A stretch of DNA of 64,000 nucleotides from Sphingobacterium thalpophilum (GTDB lineage: Bacteria; Bacteroidota; Bacteroidia; Sphingobacteriales; Sphingobacteriaceae), in assembly GCF_901482695.1 (NCBI RefSeq), contig NZ_LR590484.1, positions 1,302,001-1,366,000 on the forward strand. Direction: 5' to 3'. The notes beneath the pieces were generated by a model. It saw only the letters and a program-made list of their open reading frames with translations. It ran no database searches and was not told where the DNA came from. Shown here piece by piece: positions 45,254 through 55,093 of the stretch. Positions within the stretch are counted from its first letter, which is position 1. Every line of letters starts with the position of its first letter. The translations under genes were made by a program, and so were the position numbers.

Positions 45254-47023
45254 TTATTCTAATGTCGGATTAAACTCGCCACCCCAATCTTTATTCTGTT
45301 TGATGCTTGGATTCTTATCGATCACTGATTGTGCAATCGGGAAAAAATAATAGGTGTCGGGAACTAGATTAACCTTATTGCCCGTGCTGGGTACCTGTAG
45401 CACATTATATTTAAATTGATTTTCCTTCAGCTGATAACTCTTCGCCAGATTAGCTGCAGCTTTCAGATCCATTTCGGAGCCATCCGGATTGATGGCAATA
45501 GCCTCCACCCCGTGCTTCGTTGTATTGTTCAGTACAGATAGTCTGCGCAGCCTCCGGAGGTCCCAAAAGCGATGCCCCTCAAAACAGAATTCGATATTCC
45601 GCTCGGCCAATAAGGCCTCACGCATTTCTGTTTTGTTGCCGGCAACAATGCCGTAGTTATTGTCCGCGCCCGGTTCGATACCTGCCCGCATGCGTATCTG
45701 TTTCAAGATCGACATGGCTGTGGCCAGATCACCGGTTTCATTCGCCGTTTCAGCATAATTCAACATCACTTCAGCATAGCGCATCAGTACAAAATCAACG
45801 TCATACTGCGTCTCCACCTGGGTTTGCCGCAATGAGAGCTTGGAGTTCTTCAGGATAAAAAATCCCGTATAACGGTCTCTGTTGGAAGAGGTAGTCCCAG
45901 CGTTGGGATTCACTCCAAAGTTGTCCAATGCATCTGCTATCCCCAGGGAAGTGTACTGCCGCTTGCCGGTTTTGCCAGAAACCTCATAGATCTTCCCGTT
46001 CCAGACGATTGACTTATCGAAGCGGGGGTCACGGTTTTCCCAATAGGACTGGACAAACTGGACATCAGTTTTATGGTATTTGCTGCTCGGATCAGAATAA
46101 AGTTTTCCGTCCTTCATTGGAAACTCTTTGACAAAGTCCCAGGTAGGTACAGCGCTGGCTGTTCCCCGGCTCTCCGACCCCGGGCGTACTCCGTTATCCC
46201 AGTTGGCCACTTTATTGGGATAGGAATTGATCACAGCAAAGACCACTTCAGGCCCCTTTTCAACAAGGGCAATATTTGCGTAATCTGCGGTCAGACTATA
46301 ACCTTGGGCCTTGAGCTGCTCGTAAGCCAGCTTGTTGACCGCATGTGCTTCAGCCCAGTAGGCGTTTCCGTATGGATTGGAAGGATTGAACTGTGGCGAT
46401 GCCTTATACAATAATACTTTCGCCTTAAAAGCGAGAGCAAAGTTGCCATCAATGCGTCCATAATCCGCAGCACCCTTACCGATCGTCATCGGCAAATACC
46501 CCATGGCTTCATCCAGATCTTTGACGATCAGATCAAAGCACTCTTTGGTTGAGTTGCGGGGAACTTTCAGGTCGTCCTCTTCCAGATCCTGTGGTTTGGT
46601 AATATAGGGCACACCACCATGATATTTAACCATGTTAAAGTACATATAAGCCCGCATGAACAGCGCCTGTCCCAGTATCGATTTTTTGGTCGCGTCATTT
46701 AGTCCTGTGCTTCCGCTGACCTTTTGGATAGCGGTATTTATCTTCCGGATTGTCGTATAATCCCATGCTTTATAAGCCGAATTGTTAACGGTAACAGCAT
46801 TCAGCGAAAAGTTGATTCCAGCAAGTTGCTGCGAATTGTTATCTGCCCCACTGTTCCAGTTTCCAAACAACGTGTATAGATTGGCCAGATAAGCATTGAC
46901 CAGATTTGGATCATTCCACACTCTATCTTCATTGACCGAGTTCAGATCTTCAATATCCAGAACATTTTTACAAGATGCCGTTGCCAATGCTAAGGCAATC
47001 AAAGGATAAAATATTTTTTTCAT
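45254..47023 (-). CDS. SusD/RagB family lipoprotein (PUL3)
   Basis: An 589-aa surface lipoprotein: lipobox ALATASC, SusD opening KNVLDIEDLNSVNEDRVW, TPR core (GQALFMRAYMYFNMVKYHGGVPYI) and C-terminal ERNIEFCFEGHRFWDLRRLRRLS. The ATG at 47023 is used; the frame can be extended by four codons only through a TTG at 47035. It begins 12 bp after the susC stop. The tail ends QNKDWGGEFNPTLE instead of the common QNPGW. Confidence 0.95.
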   Translation of the reverse strand: MKKIFYPLIALALATASCKNVLDIEDLNSVNEDRVWNDPNLVNAYLANLYTLFGNWNSGADNNSQQLAGINFSLNAVTVNNSAYKAWDYTTIRKINTAIQKVSGSTGLNDATKKSILGQALFMRAYMYFNMVKYHGGVPYITKPQDLEEDDLKVPRNSTKECFDLIVKDLDEAMGYLPMTIGKGAADYGRIDGNFALAFKAKVLLYKASPQFNPSNPYGNAYWAEAHAVNKLAYEQLKAQGYSLTADYANIALVEKGPEVVFAVINSYPNKVANWDNGVRPGSESRGTASAVPTWDFVKEFPMKDGKLYSDPSSKYHKTDVQFVQSYWENRDPRFDKSIVWNGKIYEVSGKTGKRQYTSLGIADALDNFGVNPNAGTTSSNRDRYTGFFILKNSKLSLRQTQVETQYDVDFVLMRYAEVMLNYAETANETGDLATAMSILKQIRMRAGIEPGADNNYGIVAGNKTEMREALLAERNIEFCFEGHRFWDLRRLRRLSVLNNTTKHGVEAIAINPDGSEMDLKAAANLAKSYQLKENQFKYNVLQVPSTGNKVNLVPDTYYFFPIAQSVIDKNPSIKQNKDWGGEFNPTLE

Positions 47024-47035
47024 CTTTAAAAGCAA

Positions 47036-50000
47036 TTAAAATTTAACATCAAGCCCTAGCGTAAATGTCTTCATCACAGGATAGGAATCATACATTTTTT
47101 GTTCGGGATCGTGAAACTCCTTCATCGGCGAAAAAACGAACAAATTAGTTCCATTTAAGAACACATTGACACTTTTCATTTTGATTTTCTCCGTGATGGA
47201 CTGGGGTAATGTATATGACACATTTAGATCTCTTAACCGCATATACGCACCGTTTCGGATCCAGAACGTGGAAGATGCAGCACCAGATTCCTGCCAGTTG
47301 TATCCTACGGGACGCGGATATTTTGCATCGGGGTTCTCCGGTGTCCAGACATCTGAAGTCCAGATCGGATAGTAAGGCCTAAAGGTGTCCCCATGCTGAC
47401 GCATCCCCGCGCCTTCCTGATTGCTGATGACACGGTCATAGGCTAATACACCTTGGAACAGCGCTGATAGATAGATTCCTTTCCAGCTTGCATTAAACCC
47501 AAATCCATAGTTGATGCGAGGTGTATTATTTTCCGACAGCAGCTGCATATCATTGTCATCAATAATACCGTCGGGCTGATCGGAATAATTCTGTCCACGG
47601 ATATCCCTATAAAGGATCATTCCCGGATAAGGATCACGCCCGTAGGTCTTAAAGCCTTTTTCTTTTAGTGCATCTGCTTCTGCCTGTGAGCGCACTAGCC
47701 CCGAAGCTTCCAGGCCGATAATCCTGTTTTCGGGGCGTCCCACTTTAGAACGGAAATGTTCTCTGCCTCCGGGACCATAAGATGGCTCTTCATCAAAAAT
47801 ATCCCAACGATCTTTGGCATAGCCCATATTGGCGTTCAGCCCATAAGACACCTCTCCCACTTTATCATTCCAGTTGAGTGAGAGCTCCCCTCCTCTAAAA
47901 CTTCGGGCGGCGTAGTTTTCGGGGGCAAGTGCCCGGCCATAGTTGTCCGGCACCTTGATTCCTCTAGTACCCAGGATATCTGTTTCCTTACGGATAAATC
48001 CATCCAGGCTTCCGGTCAGTTTATTGTTTGCAAAACCAAAATCGATACCGACATTATAACTCTTCGACTTCGTCCAGGTTAGGTTCATCGTGGGGTTATC
48101 CAGGTAGGTCAATCCGGTGTAATAGCTATCTCCGAAAATATATCCGGGCACCGGAGTTCTACTGCCCGACCGGGAAGTGATGATCGAACTATATTTCTCC
48201 ATATAGGAATAGGGAAGTATCGAATAGCCTTCCACATCAACAAAGTTACCCGAACTTCCGTATGAGGCTCTTAATTTTAGGTCACTAACGGTATTCTTGA
48301 GGGATGAGAAGAAATTTTCATCCGACACACGCCAGCCCAGGGACATCGAGGGGAAGAAACCCCAGCGTTTATCATTGGGAAACAGCGGCGAACCGTCGTA
48401 GCGGAACGAGAATTCGGCGATATATTTATCGGCATAGTTATAGTTGGCCCGCCCGATGACGCCCCGCCTTGAATCCATCAACTCGAAAGCGTCCGTGGAC
48501 CGCATGCTCCTGTCCGTTGGATAAATATACATCTGATCCAATGGGATGACCGGATTCTCAGCCCTGGAGGTAATATTGGTTGTCCCTGACTTGAATTGCT
48601 CATAAACAACCAGCGCGTCCAGTCCATGCTGGCCAAACTTGCGGTTATAATTCAGGAACCAGTTGAGCTGATACTGCCACTTCCGCTGTGGGTTATAATC
48701 CATAAAGGGTTGCGCTTGGCTAAAGGTGAAAATATTTATCCGATCTTCCGAAGGCGGGGCAGGTATAAAACGGTTGTTGTCAGGATCGAGGGATGTAAAG
48801 GTATAGTTTTTCTGAAAGCTCATGTAACGTTTGCGCATGTAATCTTCTGCAACATAACTTCCCATTAACTTTGTAGACAAACCTTCCACCCATTTGTCCA
48901 GTTTGAGATTGAGCGTCATGATCGGGTTTACCTGACGGACTTTACGGTCGATATAACGGTCTCCGATAACCTGGTCGATGACATTCCAGGCCTGCCAGCT
49001 TCCCATCGGTGTCTGTACCGGATAAGCTGTAGGTGTATTACTCGGTGTACCGTCTGCTTTCAGATAAAAGGGATACATCTTTGGCCAGTTGAACGTCACA
49101 CGATAAAAATCCGACACATCAAAATCATCATCATTTGCCGAAGTACTGAACGGCCAAAAGAAACGGTTGGAGTTGGTCTGGTTAGCTGAAATATTAAAAT
49201 CCATGCTGAAGGCGTCGCTGATCTTCGCAGAGATATTACTCCGTAGATTGAACTTTTCGTGCTCCAGTGATTTGTAAGAACCATCTTCTTTCCGATAACT
49301 CAGCAAGGCATAGTAAGTAATCTTATCGCCCCCACCATTGACGGCAATAGACTGGCGATGGCTAAAGGGATTACGCCAGATGACATCATTGGCATTGTAA
49401 TTTTTATCTTTAAAATAATCAAACTCACGCTGTCCGTTCGGTGCTGTCCAGGGATCAATTTTATCCCCCTGTTCCCAGCGAAATTGTGAGACCCTATTTT
49501 GGTAGATCAGTTCATCTGTTGCCGTGGTTAAATTGGCTAGCAGTGTCTGCGTGGGCGAACTAAACGAATAGTTGCTCTGCACGTTGAATACCGGAGCCTG
49601 CGACGTTCCTTTTTTTGTGGTTACCAGTACCACTCCATTCCCTGCACGGGTGCCATATACTGCGGCAGTACCGGCATCTTTCAGAAAACTCATCTGATCG
49701 ACCTCATTGGCCTCCAGGGCATCAAAGGCTGCCTTGTCACGGACAACACCATCAATGACATAAAGTGGTTCGACGGATGCGCCCCGAATACGTAGCGATG
49801 AAGAAGCCCCCGCCATGCCGGAGGTATTCGTGACGTTGACGCCAGCGGCCCGTCCAGCCAAGGTATTCGACAGGTTGGAGGGAGAGATGTTTTTGAGCTG
49901 CTCCGAGTTGACGGCTGCCACTGCTCCGGTCAGGTTTCCTTTCTTCTGCTTCCCGTAGCCCACGATGACTACTTCCTCCAGTGACTCCGCATTCGATATC

Positions 50001-50341
50001 ATGGTGACGGAAACAGTTCCGGCTGCAGCAGTTACTTCCTGCCGTGCATAGCCCTGGTAATTGACGATCAGGATATCGCCCTGTTTGGCCCTTATAGAAA
50101 AGATGCCGTTTACATTGGTGGAGGCCTGCACTGTAGTGCCTTTGACGGTAATCGTGGCCCCAGCAAGCGGTTCACCCTTTTCGTTTTTGACCTGACCCGA
50201 AATCTGTTGCTGTTCGGCTACAGCATGCAAGATTGCCGACTCAGAATAGCTCGCGAACACATTAGGAGACGAGCACAAAAGACCAAGGCCCAATAAGCTT
50301 AATGGCCTTGCTTTCCTGTAAAAAAGATAGTTCTTTTTCAT
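47036..50341 (-). CDS. SusC/RagA family TonB-linked outer-membrane transporter (PUL3)
   Basis: A 1101-aa transporter: signal peptide, carboxypeptidase-like domain (about 46-120, ISGQVKNEKGEPLAGATI), signature EEVVIVGYGKQKKGNLTGAV, plug (LSNTLAGRAAGVNVTNTSG, VIDGVVRDKAAFD) and barrel ending FTLGLDVKF. It pairs with the downstream SusD. No glycosidase gene sits in this unit, so its substrate cannot be inferred. No TAnnTTTG element was found on its side of the 50342-50740 spacer. Confidence 0.96.
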   Translation of the reverse strand: MKKNYLFYRKARPLSLLGLGLLCSSPNVFASYSESAILHAVAEQQQISGQVKNEKGEPLAGATITVKGTTVQASTNVNGIFSIRAKQGDILIVNYQGYARQEVTAAAGTVSVTMISNAESLEEVVIVGYGKQKKGNLTGAVAAVNSEQLKNISPSNLSNTLAGRAAGVNVTNTSGMAGASSSLRIRGASVEPLYVIDGVVRDKAAFDALEANEVDQMSFLKDAGTAAVYGTRAGNGVVLVTTKKGTSQAPVFNVQSNYSFSSPTQTLLANLTTATDELIYQNRVSQFRWEQGDKIDPWTAPNGQREFDYFKDKNYNANDVIWRNPFSHRQSIAVNGGGDKITYYALLSYRKEDGSYKSLEHEKFNLRSNISAKISDAFSMDFNISANQTNSNRFFWPFSTSANDDDFDVSDFYRVTFNWPKMYPFYLKADGTPSNTPTAYPVQTPMGSWQAWNVIDQVIGDRYIDRKVRQVNPIMTLNLKLDKWVEGLSTKLMGSYVAEDYMRKRYMSFQKNYTFTSLDPDNNRFIPAPPSEDRINIFTFSQAQPFMDYNPQRKWQYQLNWFLNYNRKFGQHGLDALVVYEQFKSGTTNITSRAENPVIPLDQMYIYPTDRSMRSTDAFELMDSRRGVIGRANYNYADKYIAEFSFRYDGSPLFPNDKRWGFFPSMSLGWRVSDENFFSSLKNTVSDLKLRASYGSSGNFVDVEGYSILPYSYMEKYSSIITSRSGSRTPVPGYIFGDSYYTGLTYLDNPTMNLTWTKSKSYNVGIDFGFANNKLTGSLDGFIRKETDILGTRGIKVPDNYGRALAPENYAARSFRGGELSLNWNDKVGEVSYGLNANMGYAKDRWDIFDEEPSYGPGGREHFRSKVGRPENRIIGLEASGLVRSQAEADALKEKGFKTYGRDPYPGMILYRDIRGQNYSDQPDGIIDDNDMQLLSENNTPRINYGFGFNASWKGIYLSALFQGVLAYDRVISNQEGAGMRQHGDTFRPYYPIWTSDVWTPENPDAKYPRPVGYNWQESGAASSTFWIRNGAYMRLRDLNVSYTLPQSITEKIKMKSVNVFLNGTNLFVFSPMKEFHDPEQKMYDSYPVMKTFTLGLDVKF

Positions 50342-50740
50342 AATTAAGATGGTGGTTTAGATAAGAGTTACATAACAGTTTACCACAGGTTTTAGTTTAT
50401 ATGTCTTTTATAAAAAAATAACAAAAGACAGTTAGTAATACAGGAAATTAAATAAAAGATCGTAAAATTCAAACGATTTTATATATTTTTTTCTAAATAC
50501 CATCTTAAATTATTCGATCAATTCAGGTTAATTATTAAAATTTTATAATACTCGGAACAAAGTCGGTACATCCGAACCAGCTGTTTACAGCTCGACAGGA
50601 TCAACACGCTTATGCTATTTTGCTATAATGTAGCTATATCTTGACAATCCGGTCATCTATTCTCACATATTAGTCTTAAATTTGATTTCCAAACAGATAA
50701 AATAGGCTATAGTTAATTTATTGGATGAAAGAATACTACC
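50342..50740. promoter_or_regulatory. Divergent spacer, PUL3 susC / hybrid kinase, with one -7 element
   Basis: About 400 bp of AT-rich DNA without a supported gene. Plus-strand TAAATTTG (50677-50684) matches TAnnTTTG and lies 56 bp before the kinase start. A nine-codon frame from the ATG at 50725 overlaps the GTG start out of frame and could be a leader, but nothing supports translation. No palindrome like those of PUL1 or PUL2 is present. Confidence 0.5.
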
Positions 50741-52870
50741 GTGAAAAACAATAAAAAAATATTTATTTTCAGGACAATTTTGATTGCTTTCCTCATTGTT
50801 TCTTTAGTGTATATCGGATCGATATTCACCTACCAATATATAGAATACCAAAAAACCGAAGCCCGGTTGAACAAAGCCTACGGTTCAAAGAACCAGCTAA
50901 CGAGCTTATTTTTTAGGCTTTTCGCTTCTTATAATGTGGCAGGAAGCGCTTTCCGCACCTATACGGTAGATTTTAGTGCTGAAAACCTGGCGAATTATAC
51001 AAAGAGTCTGGACAGCCTTCGTTTTTACATCGATTCCCTATCTATTCTATCATCACAAAAAGGGATTTCTTTCTCGAACGCAGCACCTTTGGAACATAAT
51101 ATCCACCTTTCCGATGAATTTGCGCGGATTAAACAATCGGTCGACAATATGATCTTTTTGGCGAAAGACTCCTTGTCCCTCCTCACAAAAACGAACCGTT
51201 CCGTTCTTCCGGGAAAGAACAGGATCGATGCAGATTCTGTGATCAACCGTATATTGCGGGATACTGCGTTGAATGTAACCAAAAAAGACACCATCGTCCG
51301 AAAAAAAGTAAGTCTCTTCAACCGGATTTTCAAAGCTAAAAATGACACCTTAGTTGCCGATAAATTAGAGCAGCAGTTTAATGTAAATCAGATCAAAGCG
51401 ATACACAGCCAGATTCAGACTTTAATCGAGCAGAATGAATCGTTCTACAAACAGGATTTCAGCAAAATACGCCATTCCTTTGCGCAGCTACAGCAAAAAG
51501 AACGGCAGTTATTGCAATCTAATTACGCTTTATTCAGCACGATCAGTACAGCTTTGCTGAAGATCAAGAGCCATGAAGACGAAACACTGAGAGCTGCCGA
51601 AATAAAAGACTTTAGTTTATATAAGGAGAATTCGGCTATTTTCGGCAATCAGGTGATTGCATCTATTGTGCTAATGATTGTCATGGTCACTTTACTTTTG
51701 TATTACCATTACAATACGATAATCTATGAGCGGAAGCTCACGGCAGCGAGGGACTACGCACTGCGTACAGCGAAGGAAAAGGCGAGCATACTGGCTAATG
51801 TCAGCCACGATGTCCGTACCCCGTTAAATTCACTGGTGAGTATCATTGACCTCATAAAGGACAATACCACTAACAATCGGGTCAGTCCTGCACTGCTCGA
51901 CACCATTACGGAAGATATCCACGACATTAACGTCACCGTTGAGGACATCCTCAATCTTGGCAAGCTGGAATCAGGCATGCTGGAAATCAAAGAGGAGTAT
52001 TTTTCTCCTGCCCAGCTATTGACCAATCTGATAAAAATGCATCGAAGCCAGGCAGACAAAAAAGGATTAAAGCTAATTAGCCAAATCAACATAGATCAGG
52101 ACATCCTGATCAAAAGTGGCGCTTATCGCGTACGGCAGATTGTGTCAAATCTACTCAGCAATGCAATTAAATATACCGATAAAGGGCAGGTTGAAGTACG
52201 GGCTTCTATGACATCTGAAGGTGCTAAAGCCTTGCATGTACAGGTCATCGATACAGGAAAAGGGATCGCCGCCAAAGATCAGGAGCATATTTTTGAACAA
52301 TATTATATGACTGATATTAAGTCCAAGAATAGCTTCGGTCTCGGTTTGCATATCTCCAAGCTCATGGCTGAACAGCTGAACGGCACCTTGTCCGTCAGGA
52401 GTGAGCAGGGAAGAGGCTCAACCTTCACGCTGACTGTGCCCGTCATCGATGAGCAGAGAGTTGCTAAGCAAATAGTCAAATCGTACAAGCTACCTGCAGA
52501 CTTACGCTTTGTTGTGATCGATGACAACCCGATCAACAATATGTTTGTCAAGCAGAGTTTACAGCAGTTTAAAAATGTGCAGATCTTCCAAGACTCAGAT
52601 GTAGCCAAAGCTTACCTTCAATCCAATGCTGCCGATGTTGTCATCACAGATCTCAATATGAAAGAACTGAATGGCTGGGACATTTTGAACTTTGTGAAAG
52701 ATCAAAATGCGGCACAGGGTTCAAAAAGTATTGTTATCGCATTGACATCGGACGAGTCCCAGGTAAGCGTGCGGGTACCGGAAGGACAAGTGTATCAATT
52801 TGATGGTGTCATGGTCAAACCCTTTCAGATGGCAACATTGAAACAGATCCTAACCTCGGCAGACCGCTAA
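50741..52870 (+). CDS. Hybrid sensor histidine kinase with C-terminal receiver
   Basis: A 709-aa hybrid kinase starting at GTG (50741); no in-frame ATG lies near. Transmembrane segments about 10-30 and 303-322 bracket a 270-residue helical periplasmic sensor. HisKA has His356 (ANVSHDVRTPLNSL), HATPase has the N box around Asn474 (NLLSNAIKYTDKG), G1 DTGKGIA and G2 SFGLGLHIS. The receiver (about 588-709) has Asp594-Asp595, phospho-acceptor Asp637 (VVITDLNMKELNG) and Lys693 (MVKPF). There is no DNA-binding output domain, so a separate phosphotransfer partner is needed; none is in the window. Divergent from PUL3 susC. Confidence 0.93.
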   Translation: MKNNKKIFIFRTILIAFLIVSLVYIGSIFTYQYIEYQKTEARLNKAYGSKNQLTSLFFRLFASYNVAGSAFRTYTVDFSAENLANYTKSLDSLRFYIDSLSILSSQKGISFSNAAPLEHNIHLSDEFARIKQSVDNMIFLAKDSLSLLTKTNRSVLPGKNRIDADSVINRILRDTALNVTKKDTIVRKKVSLFNRIFKAKNDTLVADKLEQQFNVNQIKAIHSQIQTLIEQNESFYKQDFSKIRHSFAQLQQKERQLLQSNYALFSTISTALLKIKSHEDETLRAAEIKDFSLYKENSAIFGNQVIASIVLMIVMVTLLLYYHYNTIIYERKLTAARDYALRTAKEKASILANVSHDVRTPLNSLVSIIDLIKDNTTNNRVSPALLDTITEDIHDINVTVEDILNLGKLESGMLEIKEEYFSPAQLLTNLIKMHRSQADKKGLKLISQINIDQDILIKSGAYRVRQIVSNLLSNAIKYTDKGQVEVRASMTSEGAKALHVQVIDTGKGIAAKDQEHIFEQYYMTDIKSKNSFGLGLHISKLMAEQLNGTLSVRSEQGRGSTFTLTVPVIDEQRVAKQIVKSYKLPADLRFVVIDDNPINNMFVKQSLQQFKNVQIFQDSDVAKAYLQSNAADVVITDLNMKELNGWDILNFVKDQNAAQGSKSIVIALTSDESQVSVRVPEGQVYQFDGVMVKPFQMATLKQILTSADR

Positions 52871-53033
52871 TATCTTGTTTAAAAACAAGTTTCATTCATG
52901 AGAAAACGGTCTTAATCACAAGAAAACCTTCGACACTGCCCTACAGCCGAAGCGCGAGGGTTGGTATATAGTCTACAAATACCATGTATAGCTGTACGAT
53001 GACAAGCCTATCGACAAGCAATAGATCAAAAAA

Positions 53034-53067
53034 GAATGCCGACAACATAATATTGCTGTCGGCATTC
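53034..53067 (-). terminator. Intrinsic terminator after the fimbrillin/FISUMP-like gene
   Basis: GAATGCCGACA (53034-53044) pairs with TGTCGGCATTC (53057-53067); on the minus strand TTTTTT follows. The rest of 52871-53105 shows no gene. Confidence 0.88.
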
Positions 53068-53105
53068 CATTACCCATCTATAGCTTCAAGGTAGATATAG
53101 AGTGC

Positions 53106-54881
53106 TTATTTGTCCTGAATACAACGTACTGGGTAACCAGCTCTTTTAAAGTAGTTGGATGTATCCCAAGAGGTCTGGAAACCACGTCCCTGTCTTGCTC
53201 GATCATTTCCGCCCACTTCTGTATTTAACCAATAAATTGCAGAACTTTGTCTAACGCGTTGTGATCCATCAACGGTTTCTCTATGGCCAGCAGCCGGAAA
53301 ACTCAATTTGATATCGCTACTTTTTCGGCTCGTCATAACATGCGCTGCAGTGAAGTCTCCTAATCCAACTGAAGTACCCGAAAATGGAATCCAATTTCCG
53401 ATGGACGTGTGTCGCGTACTATTTCCTAAGCGGGTATATTCTGCCGGCGTAGGTACTCGATCTCCCGTACCACAAGGATCCAATGGCGCCTTGACAGGAG
53501 CAGCTTCTGTGCCGCTGTTCCAGGAACCATCAGGTGCGGGCGTCGTGTTCCATCCCGCAATTGCGCCATCGCCGCTGTACGCATTCGCTACAGCAGCCTG
53601 ACGCCCCCATTGATAATAATTTCCATATAAGCCCTGGTTTGATGGCACAGCATCTGGATCATTAACTGCTGGATTCAGATTGGCCACTCCAAGATTATAG
53701 CGATCCCAGCGATGCCCAGCTATGACGGCATAGCGCGCATCAGCATCTGTAGCACTTCTCGTCTGATTGGATGCATTCACATAGCGGTCGCTGTTAAAAC
53801 GTAGTTTCAGGGTATATGAATAGCCTGGTTTAAGGCCCTGGCCATCATTCGAAAAGCTGAAATAAACATCATTAGGATTAACATCATGTCCTACTTTGAT
53901 ACTTCCCGCATTGATCTTAATAGCAAATTGAAAATCCGGTAGCCCTTGCTGATTTACAATGACTGTCTGCGCGGTTGTACTGAGGTTCTGCATCTGATAA
54001 TAATCAGGAGCTTGATTGACCCCAGTGCCGGCAATAACCTTTCCCGTACTCATATCAACAATTGGCGCAGTAACTGAGCCCGGAGTATAATCGATAAAAC
54101 CATTCACAGCAGCTTCTGACATGTATCCTCCCTTCTGATAATTAGCCTGTCCAAAAGTGCCGGTAGCATCGCTGTTATCAACCAGAATGTTGACACGCGT
54201 AAACATGTGTTGCAGTGGCGTTGTCAACGGTGTTGCCGTATTATTGCCGAGGATTGTCACATCCTTCTCAACAGCACACATATAGTCTCCATTACTTTCC
54301 GTAACGCCCGGATAATTTAATGTGAATCCGCTATTCGGATCACTCGTGGGAAACATATTCTTGGAGGGATCCACAGCAGGCGGATCATCTGTCGTCGAAC
54401 CGAAAGAATAGATAAAAAAGTTATACTTTTGTCCCGCTACAAGCTTATCTCCAAAAAAGACCTGATTCGGATCAGAAGCGTCGCCTACTGCCTGATCGAC
54501 ATAGGTACCATCCGTTTCAAACGCCACAATGCGATATTTCACGGCCCCTCTTAACGAAAGAGGTTTGGCTGCCGCTTTTTTACCAGCAGATGCCTTTAGT
54601 CCCGACGCAGTAGTGTTTTCTGAAAGTTCTGCAGTCACCGTAAAAGGACCAGACTGCACCTCCTTATACAGCACAGCAGGCTCTACTACTGTGCGATTTG
54701 ATGAGGCCTTCGTATTGATCGATTCATTGTCAGTAAACTCTCCTTCCATTAGTGTAAGCCGCACACCGCCCTGATTTACTTCAAGGTTGTTGTTTGCTTT
54801 ATCTTTACTACAGGAAGCAGCTATAATTAAAAGTGCCGCAACAGATAATTTAATCTTTGCGATTGAATACGTTATTTTCAT
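53106..54881 (-). CDS. Fimbrillin-like lipoprotein with C-terminal FISUMP-like domain
   Basis: A 591-aa lipoprotein (LLIIAASCSK, Cys24). The N-terminal half (about 35-380) has fimbrillin features: a threonine/alanine-rich beta domain, GQKYNFFIYSFG, and TPLQHMFTRVNILVDNSD. The C-terminal part (about 400-591) resembles the Fibrobacter-succinogenes-major-paralogue (FISUMP/formylglycine-like) domain, with PTPAEYTRLGNSTRH, HVMTSRKSSDIKLSFPAAGHRE and the final YPVRCIQDK. Likely a surface adhesin or fibre subunit. It follows a 60-codon peptide gene by 29 bp, a pairing I associate with other Bacteroidota fimbrillin loci. Confidence 0.85.
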   Translation of the reverse strand: MKITYSIAKIKLSVAALLIIAASCSKDKANNNLEVNQGGVRLTLMEGEFTDNESINTKASSNRTVVEPAVLYKEVQSGPFTVTAELSENTTASGLKASAGKKAAAKPLSLRGAVKYRIVAFETDGTYVDQAVGDASDPNQVFFGDKLVAGQKYNFFIYSFGSTTDDPPAVDPSKNMFPTSDPNSGFTLNYPGVTESNGDYMCAVEKDVTILGNNTATPLTTPLQHMFTRVNILVDNSDATGTFGQANYQKGGYMSEAAVNGFIDYTPGSVTAPIVDMSTGKVIAGTGVNQAPDYYQMQNLSTTAQTVIVNQQGLPDFQFAIKINAGSIKVGHDVNPNDVYFSFSNDGQGLKPGYSYTLKLRFNSDRYVNASNQTRSATDADARYAVIAGHRWDRYNLGVANLNPAVNDPDAVPSNQGLYGNYYQWGRQAAVANAYSGDGAIAGWNTTPAPDGSWNSGTEAAPVKAPLDPCGTGDRVPTPAEYTRLGNSTRHTSIGNWIPFSGTSVGLGDFTAAHVMTSRKSSDIKLSFPAAGHRETVDGSQRVRQSSAIYWLNTEVGGNDRARQGRGFQTSWDTSNYFKRAGYPVRCIQDK

Positions 54882-54910
54882 ATTTTGGTATTAGAGTTTA
54901 GACTGTTAGT

Positions 54911-55093
54911 TTATTGCCACCATTCACCGCTATTTGGATCTTTAGTTTCTGATCCACCGTTGGTCCAATCATTCTCCTGAACACCGGATCCGCCACCGGG
55001 CTGGCCCGAACCATTGGATCCGGCAGCGATGCCTTCTTCCATCTGTACCTGCACAATGTCTATCGCAGGTTTCATGTAGATTTTCTTTTCCAT
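54911..55093 (-). CDS. Small Gly/Ser-rich peptide upstream of a fimbrillin gene
   Basis: A 60-aa protein from the ATG at 55093; an upstream ATG at 55111 adds six residues (MRRIKI) and is less likely. It has two parts: a charged N-terminal segment EKKIYMKPAIDIVQVQMEEG and, after IAAGS, a Gly/Ser/Asn/Trp-rich tail ending SGEWWQ. It has no signal peptide. The Y-x-KP...IAAGS pattern recurs in short Bacteroidota proteins beside fimbrillin genes, from memory. Function unknown; precursor-peptide and structural roles are both possible. Confidence 0.65.
   Translation of the reverse strand: MEKKIYMKPAIDIVQVQMEEGIAAGSNGSGQPGGGSGVQENDWTNGGSETKDPNSGEWWQ

Noticed and set aside
50725..50754. Nine-codon leader-like frame overlapping the GTG start of the hybrid kinase
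   Set aside because: Too short and without a distinguishing ribosome-binding context; kept only as a remark.
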